A stretch of 40,970 bases of DNA from Chitinophagaceae bacterium (GTDB lineage Bacteria; Bacteroidota; Bacteroidia; Chitinophagales; Chitinophagaceae), in contig JAIXWH010000027.1 in the NCBI GenBank assembly GCA_027484165.1, forward strand, positions 1 through 40,970, written 5' to 3'. Shown here in pieces: positions 33,957 to 40,970 of the stretch (position 1 is its first letter; the number at the start of each line of letters is the position of its first letter). The notes under the pieces are model-generated. The model ran no database searches. It had not been told where the DNA came from and saw nothing but the letters and a program-made list of their open reading frames with translations. A program made the translations under genes and the position numbers.

Positions 33957-34550
33957 TTAATGTCCAAAGTTTTGAAGGTTGGTAGCGAATATTTTTACAG
34001 CAATGGCTAATAAAATCACTCCAAAGAATTTTCTTACTACAATTAAACCGCTTGGCCCCAAAACCTGCTCTAACCATTTTAATGATTTCAAAACAATATA
34101 AATAACCAAAAGATTTATAAGAATGGCAATTAAGATATTGATATCGTTGTAGTTTGCCTTTAAAGACATAATTGTGGTTAAAGTACCCGAACCTGCAATC
34201 AATGGAAATGCAATAGGAACCACGCTACCACTTTTAGGATTATTATCTGATTTGAAAAATTCCAAACCCAACACCATCTCCAAACCAATAATAAAAATCA
34301 CAATACTACCGGCAACAGCAAATGATTTTACATCAAGTCCCAAAACATTCAAAAATTCCTGTCCTAAAAACAAAAACAAAATCATCAAAGCACCGGATGC
34401 AACTGTTGCCTGAGTACTTCTGATATGCCCGCCCATTTTTTCTCTCAAAGTGATGAGCACAGGAATGGAGCCCAACATATCAATAACCGCAAACAGCGTG
34501 AAAGTGATAGTGATAATTTCTTTACCTACAATCTTGCTAAAGTCAATCAT
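33957..34550 (-). CDS. MarC family integral membrane protein
   Basis: A 197-residue protein with six predicted membrane helices and the MarC (UPF0056) pattern: FTLFAVIDMLGSIPVLITL near the start, GxxIVFIIGLEMVLGLE in the third helix region, VVPIAFPLIAGSGTLTTIMS, and the closing GLIVVRKFFGVILLAIAVKI. I take the ATG at 34550 (MIDFSKIVGKE); a TTG at 34568 would add six residues with no support and overlap the promoter. The function of MarC proteins is not established; early links to multiple antibiotic resistance were not confirmed. The tRNA-Arg gene follows closely. Confidence 0.92.
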   Translation of the reverse strand: MIDFSKIVGKEIITITFTLFAVIDMLGSIPVLITLREKMGGHIRSTQATVASGALMILFLFLGQEFLNVLGLDVKSFAVAGSIVIFIIGLEMVLGLEFFKSDNNPKSGSVVPIAFPLIAGSGTLTTIMSLKANYNDINILIAILINLLVIYIVLKSLKWLEQVLGPSGLIVVRKFFGVILLAIAVKIFATNLQNFGH

Positions 34551-34565
34551 AATTGCGAGTTTACG

Positions 34566-34573
34566 CAAAGATA
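34566..34573 (-). promoter_or_regulatory. -7 promoter element for the marC-like gene
   Basis: On the minus strand the bases read TATCTTTG (TAnnTTTG), 15 bases upstream of the start codon. No -33 TTG is seen at the usual spacing. Confidence 0.45.
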
Positions 34574-34598
34574 ATTGCTTTGATATAAAACGATTTGA

Positions 34599-36539
34599 TT
34601 ACAGAATATTAAATTTAGCACCTACAGAGATGTTCAACCCCATGGTATTATAACCCAATACTTCCGTAAAATTTGTATTGAATATATTATGACAATCAGC
34701 AAAGAATTTTATTTTGTTTTTCGACAAACTATACTCTGCATAAATATTACATAGAGTGTAGCTCTTTAAATCAACAGCAGTCTTCTCATAAGTCAATGGA
34801 TCAATACTATAATCTCTTCTTATTCCTGTATGATTGATATTTACGCTACAAAATAATTGTTTATTCAATTTACTGTTGAGGGTTATTCCGAAAACAGATT
34901 TAGGTTGTCTGATCAAGTTAAAGTAGGTAGTGTCTTTTCCGTTCTCACGTGTTGTTACTTTTCCATCAGTGTAAGAATAGAATACTTTTAAAGAGTTTGA
35001 TTTGTCAAAAATAATATTAGATTCTATTTCAACACCTGAATTGATTTGATTATCCTGATTGATGTATCTAAAGTTGTCATCGTAAGTGATTACGTCTGTT
35101 GTGTTTCTCTGATAAAGCGTAATTCTTCCGTTAATCATATTATCTAAAGAATAGTATTGTAATCCACCTTCAATATTGATCGCGTTCTGTGGTTTTAAAG
35201 ATCTGTTTCCAATATTTGAATATAATTGGTAAAGAGTAGGGGTTTTGTATCCTGAAGAAAAATTTGCAAATAATTTATACTGGTTGTTAATCAGAAATGA
35301 AGGATTGATATTGAATACGGTACTGCTGCCATATAAAGAATGTTTATTAAATCTGCCTCCTAATTCAATTGTTAATCCCGAATTGTTGTTCACTAACAAT
35401 GAAGTATAAATGCCAAATTGATTTTGTTTGATACTGTCTCTACTTAAATCATAGTCATAATAAGAAGGCACTTCTTGATAGGAATAATCACTTTTTGAAC
35501 TTCTGAAATCAATGCCACTTGTAAGAGTCAAATACTTATTAATCGGGTATACTAATGATCCTTCTGCAAAATGTTCAATTCCATTATAACTGTCTTTATA
35601 ATATTTTGCATATCCATTCTGACTTAGAACAGAGTCATCAACATATGAACGGTCGTTTTTATTGAAATTGTATAATAGATTCAACGCCACTTTGCCAATT
35701 TTAAATTCATTCTTGATTCCGAATTGAAGATTACTATTGGTGCTGGTTGCATCTAATTCATCTACAAAAGCATCGTAATCAAAACTTTGATCAAATTTTG
35801 AAAATCTTAAATAAGGTTGTATACGGATATTTTTATTTGGCTTGTATCCAAAAGATGCGGAAATATTTTGTTGGATGTATCCGTCATTGTCGCTTAAATG
35901 TTTAGTGGTGATAGTGTCTTCAATTTCATTAATTCCTTCTGTTTCGAAATATGAAGCATTGATTTGATAATCTATCTTTTTATTTGAACCGCTAAAACCT
36001 GCATTGGTTCGAATCGTGTTATTACTTGCTGCAAATGCCGACCCTGTAATAGCTAATTTTTTATTTGATGCTTTCTTGGTGATAACATTGATAACACCCG
36101 CCAATGCATCAGAACCGTATAATGTTGATTGACTTCCCTTTAATATTTCAATCCGTTCAATGTTGTCCGTAGTCAGTAATCTGATGTCAAAATTTCCCCC
36201 AATTCCTGCAGGATCATAAACAGGCACGCCATCAATCATAATCAAAGTGAAATCTGTCTTTCCTCCTCTGATGTAAATGTTTTTTTCTTTTCCTGAATTA
36301 CTGTTGGCTCCATTGATAAACAATCCGCCTTGCTCATTTAATAATTGAGCTAAATCTTTACTGCCGCTTCTCTCAATTTGTTCTTTGGAAATTACTGTTA
36401 CTACTTTAGCTGTTAATGATGATTTGTTGGGAAACTTATTTGCAGTTAATATCACTTCTTCTAAAGCTTTTGTACTGTCTTGTGCTTGTAATGCGAAACT
36501 GAATAATGTTGCAGCAGCAATAAAAATTTTCTTTTTCAT
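34599..36539 (-). CDS. TonB-dependent receptor, cobalamin uptake (BtuB-like)
   Basis: A 646-residue outer-membrane receptor. After the signal peptide (cleavage near LQAQ) comes a TonB box-like segment (LEEVILTANK), the Plug (about 45-165: LAQLLNEQGGLFINGANSNS; IYIRGG; LIMIDGVPVYDPAG; IERIEILKGSQSTLYGSDAL) and a 22-strand-type barrel to the C-terminal VGAKFNIL. Length and plug suit the BtuB-like group. A cobalamin riboswitch lies in its 5' leader, so it probably imports vitamin B12 or related corrinoids, with expression repressed when B12 is ample. No btuFCD genes are in the window. Confidence 0.92.
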   Translation of the reverse strand: MKKKIFIAAATLFSFALQAQDSTKALEEVILTANKFPNKSSLTAKVVTVISKEQIERSGSKDLAQLLNEQGGLFINGANSNSGKEKNIYIRGGKTDFTLIMIDGVPVYDPAGIGGNFDIRLLTTDNIERIEILKGSQSTLYGSDALAGVINVITKKASNKKLAITGSAFAASNNTIRTNAGFSGSNKKIDYQINASYFETEGINEIEDTITTKHLSDNDGYIQQNISASFGYKPNKNIRIQPYLRFSKFDQSFDYDAFVDELDATSTNSNLQFGIKNEFKIGKVALNLLYNFNKNDRSYVDDSVLSQNGYAKYYKDSYNGIEHFAEGSLVYPINKYLTLTSGIDFRSSKSDYSYQEVPSYYDYDLSRDSIKQNQFGIYTSLLVNNNSGLTIELGGRFNKHSLYGSSTVFNINPSFLINNQYKLFANFSSGYKTPTLYQLYSNIGNRSLKPQNAINIEGGLQYYSLDNMINGRITLYQRNTTDVITYDDNFRYINQDNQINSGVEIESNIIFDKSNSLKVFYSYTDGKVTTRENGKDTTYFNLIRQPKSVFGITLNSKLNKQLFCSVNINHTGIRRDYSIDPLTYEKTAVDLKSYTLCNIYAEYSLSKNKIKFFADCHNIFNTNFTEVLGYNTMGLNISVGAKFNIL

Positions 36540-36672
36540 GTTTAATTTTTTACTGCCTCCGGAAAATAGCCGATGAAGTATTGTACCACATCGTAAAGAA
36601 ATATAAAATGCTTGAACACTTTACATCTCAAGCCTTTCAACCCGAAAGCTTATGGATGAATAATTTTGATTT

Positions 36673-36830
36673 GGCAGGTCTTCTGACTTACTCCTTGCTC
36701 ATCGCCTTCCCATTCAATAATGACAGTGGCTTGTAGAATGAACAATTTACAGAGCTTACAGCTACGGGGATAGTGCCGGATTTACACCGGTCTTCCCTTT
36801 TAATTCCGATTACTCGAAAACCAATTCGAA
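36673..36830 (-). promoter_or_regulatory. Cobalamin (AdoCbl) riboswitch
   Basis: Reading the minus strand, the leader contains AAAAGGGAA, CCGGTGTAAATCCGGCACTA followed by TCCCCGTAGCTGTAAG, the B12 box GCCACTG, GGGAAGGCGATG, and the 3' end AGTAAGTCAGAAGACCTGCC. These are the conserved blocks of the cobalamin riboswitch in order. It ends 133 bases before the receptor start codon. Repression of the BtuB-like receptor by B12 is expected. Confidence 0.95.
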
Positions 36831-36831
36831 G

Positions 36832-36839
36832 CAAAAATA
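36832..36839 (-). promoter_or_regulatory. -7 promoter element before the riboswitch
   Basis: On the minus strand the bases read TATTTTTG (TAnnTTTG), just upstream of the riboswitch 5' end, where the transcript should start. No matching -33 element is clear. Confidence 0.45.
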
Positions 36840-36894
36840 GAATTGAAAAAAGAATATCATTAAAATAGTTATGCAAGTGATGTGGATAAAACAA

Positions 36895-36921
36895 AAAAGC
36901 CACTTATTATAAGTGGCTTTT
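36895..36921 (-). terminator. Intrinsic terminator after the small secreted protein gene
   Basis: Bases 36895-36906 pair perfectly (12 bp) with 36910-36921 around a 3-base loop; the core is GCCACTTA/TAAGTGGC. On the minus strand it is followed by a T6 run. It separates the secreted-protein gene from the riboswitch transcript. Confidence 0.9.
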
Positions 36922-36941
36922 CAAAACAATTAGGTGTCTTA

Positions 36942-37334
36942 TTATTTTTTGCAATTTTTATCAAGTTTGCTGAACATCATGTAAGCATAAATCGTCATTT
37001 CTCTAATTTTATCTGTATCAGACCCTGTAGTTAATTCAGATTGGATACTTGCACACTGTAACATGATTTTATTTAAAGCAGCTTTAGTTTCATCATTTTT
37101 ATAAGTAGAAGGAATGTTTGATTCGTAAAGAGCTTTAGATGCGTTGTAAATAGTTGCGATATTTTCTTTAACGATTTTGTAGTCGTAATTTACTACACCA
37201 TCATAAGCGGGTTTAATGACTCTGTAGAAACTTGTTTTTTCAACCCAAGTATTGGAAACTGCTTTTTTAGTTTGTGCAAAACTGATTCCAGAAAATACAA
37301 ATAGAGCTAAAAATAGAACGCTGATTTTTTTCAT
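36942..37334 (-). CDS. Small secreted protein of unknown function
   Basis: A 130-residue protein with a clear Sec signal peptide (cleavage near SFAQ, residue 21). The mature part is helical and charged (VKENIATIYNASKALYESNI; KAALNKIMLQCASIQSELTT), with two Cys residues, one near 95 and one near the end (KLDKNCKK) that could form a disulfide. I do not recognise a family. It is a single-gene unit with its own terminator. Confidence 0.8.
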   Translation of the reverse strand: MKKISVLFLALFVFSGISFAQTKKAVSNTWVEKTSFYRVIKPAYDGVVNYDYKIVKENIATIYNASKALYESNIPSTYKNDETKAALNKIMLQCASIQSELTTGSDTDKIREMTIYAYMMFSKLDKNCKK

Positions 37335-37589
37335 ATTCTTTTGAGTTTAAAATTTCAATTATTGATTGACAAACTTAAGTTTTTTTAATTAAAGCTTTGC
37401 ACAATTCAGCCAAAAATAATCGCAGACTTCAAAATCTTTTGAAATAGTCAAAACAAATATAAAATAAAAATAATTTAAAAATGCTTCAATGGATAAAAAA
37501 TGATTATCCAATGACAGCAGTTACAATAATTGATTCAACCTCATTCTTTTAATCATAAGTACAACCATAAAATCAGTTAATTTTGCAAC

Positions 37590-39035
37590 ATGCGATTTAC
37601 CTTTCTTATCATTACTTTTTTTCTGATTCAACAAAGTTTTGCTCAGCAAAAATGGAATCTAAAAAACTGCATTGAATATGCAATGAAGAACAATTATAAT
37701 GTGAGTCAGAGTGAGATTCAAGCTAAAATCAGTGCACTCACTTACAAACAAAGTAAAGTTTCGCAAATTCCCAATGCTTCTGTTGGAACGAACACGGCAT
37801 TTAATTCAGGCAGTAATCAGGACCCCACCACTTTCAGCAGAGTAACTGAAAACTATTGGTCTGCCGGTATGCAATTACAATCAAGCGCAGAAATTTTTAA
37901 TTTTTTCAGTAAAAAAAATACCATCGCATCCAATCAATGGGAGTTGATGGCGGCTGTGGCTAATGTAAATAAAATCAAAAACGACATTGCATTGTCAACT
38001 GCTAATGCCTATTTACAGATTCTGTTGGCTCTTCAGCAGGAAAATATAACAGCAGTTCAAATTCAGCAAACCCAGTCGCAACTTAGTATTACTAATAAAA
38101 TGGTGGATGCCGGCACATTGCCTCCGCTAAACAGCACTCAATTGGAGGCACAACTGGCTAATGACAGCAGTAATTACATCAGCGCTAAAGGGAATACAAC
38201 CCAGGCGATTCTCGCTTTAAAATCTTTGATGAATATTGATGCAGCATTGCCATTTGAAATTGAAGCTCCTTCAGTAGACTCTATACCTTTGGAATCAATT
38301 GCTGATTTACAACCGGAATATGTATACGAACAAGCTTTAAAAAATCAACCTCAACAATTGGGTGATGAATTTAGATTAAAAGCTGCAAATAAAATGAAGC
38401 TGGCAAGTAAAGCATCAATGTATCCATCTATTTCAGCATTTGGTAATTTTAGCTCAAGCTATTTGTATTTTTCACCCAAACCTATTTACAACAAAATTTT
38501 TAATGGCTATCAATCAACAGGTTTAATTGCTACGGATGGTAGTGGTGTTGTTTATGATGTTCAATCCCCCGAGTTTACTAATGGAGATGTATTCAGTTAT
38601 TTCAAAGCGAAATCTTTATCAGCACAATTTTCAGATAATCTCAGAAAATCATTGGGTATTAGTATTTCTGTCCCCTTATTTAATGGTAGTAATGCAAAAA
38701 CTATGTATGAGAAAAGCAGACTGAATGTTCAATCAATCGAAATTCAAAAAGCACAAAATAGTCAGAAGTTAAAGCAGGATATCTATCAGGCATACAATGC
38801 AGCATTGGTGGCTCTTCAAAAATATAATGCAAGCAACAAGTCGGTGGAAGCCAATACTAAAGCCTATGATTTTGCAATGAAAAGATTTAACATCGGAGCA
38901 TTGAGCACTTTTGATTTGATTACAACACAAAACAATCTTTTAAGAGCCAAGCTTGAAAATACATTGAATCATTTTGACTATGTGTTTAAAATGAAAGTCA
39001 TTGAATTTTATAAAGGAGTTGGTTTAAAACTATAA
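37590..39035 (+). CDS. TolC-family outer-membrane channel
   Basis: A 481-residue outer-membrane efflux protein. The signal peptide ends near SFAQQ (residue 19); the opening WNLKNCIEYAMKNNYNVSQS is the usual start of Bacteroidota TolC-like proteins. Two helical-hairpin repeats follow, with a late RFNIGALSTFDLITTQNNLL signature. The next gene, an HlyD-type adaptor, starts 14 bases downstream, so they form an operon. No permease (MacB-type ABC or RND) follows in the window; the next gene is on the other strand. A possible -7 element (TAATTTTG, 37578-37585) lies only 4 bases before the start codon. Confidence 0.93.
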   Translation: MRFTFLIITFFLIQQSFAQQKWNLKNCIEYAMKNNYNVSQSEIQAKISALTYKQSKVSQIPNASVGTNTAFNSGSNQDPTTFSRVTENYWSAGMQLQSSAEIFNFFSKKNTIASNQWELMAAVANVNKIKNDIALSTANAYLQILLALQQENITAVQIQQTQSQLSITNKMVDAGTLPPLNSTQLEAQLANDSSNYISAKGNTTQAILALKSLMNIDAALPFEIEAPSVDSIPLESIADLQPEYVYEQALKNQPQQLGDEFRLKAANKMKLASKASMYPSISAFGNFSSSYLYFSPKPIYNKIFNGYQSTGLIATDGSGVVYDVQSPEFTNGDVFSYFKAKSLSAQFSDNLRKSLGISISVPLFNGSNAKTMYEKSRLNVQSIEIQKAQNSQKLKQDIYQAYNAALVALQKYNASNKSVEANTKAYDFAMKRFNIGALSTFDLITTQNNLLRAKLENTLNHFDYVFKMKVIEFYKGVGLKL

Positions 39036-39049
39036 TTTATATCTTGATT

Positions 39050-40399
39050 ATGAATAAAAAAACGAAATGGATTTTAATTACCAGTATTAGTGTCACTGTA
39101 CTTTTGGTAGTACTTTATAAGTCCGGTGTTTTAGGGGAAAAAGAAAACATCAAAGTAACAGCCGAAAAAGCCCAAATGCGAACTATTGTTGAGGTGGTTA
39201 ATGCAAGTGGAAAAGTGTATCCCGAAGTGGAAGTAAAGGTTAGTCCGGATATCAGCGGAGAAATCACAGAGCTTAATGTTCAGGAAGGAGATACGGTAAA
39301 AAAAGGACAAGTACTTGCGCGTATTTATGCGGATGTATATAGCATCCAACGTGATCAGGCCAGCTATGGAGTGAATCAATCAAAGGCACAGGCAGCTAAC
39401 TCACAGGCAGGATTAGACGCTTTACAGGCTCAGCTTGACCAGGCGCAAAAGAACTTCGACATGCAGAAAAAATTGTTTGAAGACAAAGTAATCAGTAAAA
39501 GTGAATATAATTTGGCAGAAGCTAATCTCAAAACAGCAAAAGCCAATCTCAATGCAGCCAGCCAAAGTATCAAAGGAGCAAGTGCTTCAGTACAATCTGC
39601 CGTTGCCAATTTAAATAAAGCTAATAAAGATTTAGGTCGTACAACTATTCTTGCACCAATGGATGGAGTAGTGAGTTTGTTGAATGTAAAAAAAGGTGAG
39701 AAAGTTGCAGGCAACAGTTTTAATGTTGGAACAGAAATTTTAAGAATCGCCAACATGGATAAAATTGAAGTGAGAGTAGATGTGGGTGAAAACGATATTC
39801 CTAAAGTGAAATTAGGTGACAGCGCTTCAATAACCATTGATGCTTACAGCGATAGAAAATTCAAAGGAATAGTCACCCAAATTGCAAGCAGTAACAATGG
39901 CGCTTCTTCACAATCGGGACTAGCGTCTGCCAGTAACGATGTTACCCAATACAAAGTGTACATAAGATTGCTCACCGAAAGCTATAGAGATTTATTGGGG
40001 AAGGGGATCTTTCCATTCAGACCGGGAATGAGCGCAAGTGCTGATATAGAAACTCAAACACACACCAATGTACTTAGTGTGCCTATAAACGCAGTAACCA
40101 CTCGTGAAAAAGAAGGGTTGAAGAATATAGAAGTTAAAAAAGATGATGAGGGAAATGCAACCACCACAACTTCTGTTGATGATTTAGATGTTGTTGTATT
40201 TACTTTAGATGAAAATAAGAAAGTTAAAAAAGTAAAAGTAAAAACAGGAATTCAAGACATCAATTATATCGAAATAACAGACGGATTAAAAGAAGGGCAG
40301 GAGGTAGTTACTGGTCCTTACGATATTGTAAGTAAAACCCTGAAAGACAGTACAGAAGTGCTTAAGGTAGATAAGAAGGAACTGTTTGAGAAAAATTAA
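39050..40399 (+). CDS. HlyD/MacA-type efflux adaptor
   Basis: A 449-residue membrane fusion protein. I take the ATG at 39050; an earlier TTG adds two residues only. A membrane anchor (about 7-27) is followed by the first lipoyl half (GEITELNVQEGDTVKKGQVL), a long coiled-coil hairpin rich in Ala and Gln (about 95-195), the second lipoyl half (APMDGVVSLLNVKKGEKVAG), and beta-barrel and C-terminal domains. The pattern is closest to MacA-like adaptors that work with MacB ABC transporters, but no permease gene is adjacent on this strand. It pairs with the tolC-like gene before it. Confidence 0.92.
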   Translation: MNKKTKWILITSISVTVLLVVLYKSGVLGEKENIKVTAEKAQMRTIVEVVNASGKVYPEVEVKVSPDISGEITELNVQEGDTVKKGQVLARIYADVYSIQRDQASYGVNQSKAQAANSQAGLDALQAQLDQAQKNFDMQKKLFEDKVISKSEYNLAEANLKTAKANLNAASQSIKGASASVQSAVANLNKANKDLGRTTILAPMDGVVSLLNVKKGEKVAGNSFNVGTEILRIANMDKIEVRVDVGENDIPKVKLGDSASITIDAYSDRKFKGIVTQIASSNNGASSQSGLASASNDVTQYKVYIRLLTESYRDLLGKGIFPFRPGMSASADIETQTHTNVLSVPINAVTTREKEGLKNIEVKKDDEGNATTTTSVDDLDVVVFTLDENKKVKKVKVKTGIQDINYIEITDGLKEGQEVVTGPYDIVSKTLKDSTEVLKVDKKELFEKN

Positions 40400-40401
40400 T
40401 T

Positions 40402-40970
40402 TTAAAGGAATAATTTTTCTGCTTCGGCTACACTTTCCGGCTTGCCAACATCTATAAATTTACTTCCTGTATCTTCATAACCTAGAATTAAGTGTTCTGC
40501 TGCCAAGCTTAAATAGGTTTCTGTCAACGAAAATTTTCCGCGTTGTGGAATGAGGTCAAAAACAGTGGGCTCAAAAACAGCCACACAACTGTAAGCCATT
40601 GGTTTCAATTTATCTTTTGCAATTGATATTTTTTGTTCTCCCGTAACATTATTTTCCCAACCGCAGAGTCTGTTATTGTCATCAAACAAAAAATTGCGTG
40701 AAGACTTTCTGTTGCTCATGCCAAAAGAAATCAGGGCTTTGTTTTTTTGATGGTAAGAGAGTAAATCAGCAATCGATAAATCGGTAAGGATATCAGCGTT
40801 CAATGTTATAAAAGGCTCATCGGATTGTAACAGATTTTTCGCTTTCAATAGTCCGCCCCCCGTTTCCAATACTTCATTTCTTTCATCACTGATCATGATG
40901 TTGCTTCCCCAACCATTATTATTTTTAACTGTATCAATGACTTGCTCTCCAAAATGATGAATATTGATTA
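40402..40970 (-). CDS. Nucleotidyltransferase family protein (MurU-like), N-terminus outside window
   Basis: The reverse-strand frame is open from the window edge to a stop at 40402, giving about 189 residues of the C-terminal part. It reads NIHHFGEQVIDTV, ISDERNEVLETGGGLLKAKN (the family's E-LETGGG motif), LNADILTDLSIADLL (metal-binding NAD), and the closing FIDVGKPESVAEAEKLF. This is a sugar-1-phosphate nucleotidyltransferase fold. The pattern is like the MurNAc-1-phosphate uridylyltransferase MurU used in cell-wall recycling, but mannose- or glucose-1-phosphate enzymes are possible. The N-terminal GxGTRMRPLT motif is outside the window. Confidence 0.88.
   Translation of the reverse strand, partial: INIHHFGEQVIDTVKNNNGWGSNIMISDERNEVLETGGGLLKAKNLLQSDEPFITLNADILTDLSIADLLSYHQKNKALISFGMSNRKSSRNFLFDDNNRLCGWENNVTGEQKISIAKDKLKPMAYSCVAVFEPTVFDLIPQRGKFSLTETYLSLAAEHLILGYEDTGSKFIDVGKPESVAEAEKLFL

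Noticed and set aside
33739-33960. A 73-codon plus-strand frame
   Set aside because: It reads through the antisense of tRNA-Arg; the cloverleaf is far better supported.
36688-36903. A 71-codon minus-strand frame
   Set aside because: It lies across the cobalamin riboswitch and the terminator before it.
37578-37585. -7 element for the tolC-like gene at 37590
   Set aside because: The match is perfect, but it would place the transcript start on the start codon itself and no -33 element supports it.
1-40970. CRISPR arrays, cas genes, prophage, transposases, or an integron integrase
   Set aside because: No regularly spaced repeat array and no recognisable cas, phage, transposase or tyrosine-recombinase gene on either strand.

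Overview
The window is AT-rich DNA from a member of the Bacteroidota. A Chitinophagia- or Sphingobacteriia-like organism is my best guess, but the sequence does not fix the genus. The signs are a type IX secretion (T9SS) C-terminal sorting domain on a large YCF48/BNR-repeat protein (30383-32950), a TonB-dependent receptor under a cobalamin riboswitch, several TAnnTTTG (-7) promoter motifs, start codons without clear Shine-Dalgarno sequences, and many short lipoprotein or secretion signals.

Layout. (1) 1-4901, minus strand: a TetR-controlled RND efflux operon (tetR, tolC-like, adaptor, permease cut by the window edge) with a likely TetR operator at 4930-4957. (2) 5046-12263, plus strand: housekeeping genes, namely a DUF502 membrane protein, an S1/P1-like zinc hydrolase, SerC, DUF1015, a TPR protein and a long-chain acyl-CoA ligase, ending in a strong bidirectional terminator. 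(3) 12515-17082, minus strand: a LuxR-type response regulator and its PAS/HisKA_3 sensor kinase, next to a 34-bp perfect palindrome, then a secreted Plug-like protein. (4) 17285-19273: a two-domain KaiC-like ATPase and a small membrane-anchored partner, with no KaiA or KaiB. (5) 19307-22457: an ECF sigma factor, a translationally coupled membrane protein with a beta-helix of GYGDI repeats, and a transglutaminase, bracketed by two near-identical 40-bp direct repeats. (6) 22463-26592: an accessory stretch of same-strand genes (erythromycin esterase family; DoxX-like plus DCC thiol-disulfide protein; AraC regulator) separated by long imperfect palindromes that look like integron attC sites. (7) 26609-33345: secreted or lipoprotein genes (PDZ-hydrolase-YCF48 fusion, FGE-like lipoprotein, T9SS cargo), a decayed gene and a truncated transglutaminase. 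(8) 33496-40970: a small ORF, tRNA-Arg(CCG), MarC, the riboswitch-controlled BtuB-like receptor, a small secreted protein, a TolC/HlyD pair and a MurU-like nucleotidyltransferase cut by the right edge.

The most interesting signal is region 6. The boundary heptamer GTTAGTG plus two more bases at 22573-22581, before the esterase gene, is the exact reverse complement of the inner core box at 24148-24156, after it. This matches the 5'-core/inverse-core complementarity that defines an integron gene cassette. No integrase gene is visible, so this would be an integrase-less cassette cluster (CALIN-like). Other signals to check are the paired 40-bp repeats, the Ser-Ser phosphosite pair in the KaiC homologue, and a G9 tract that could make a surface protein phase-variable.
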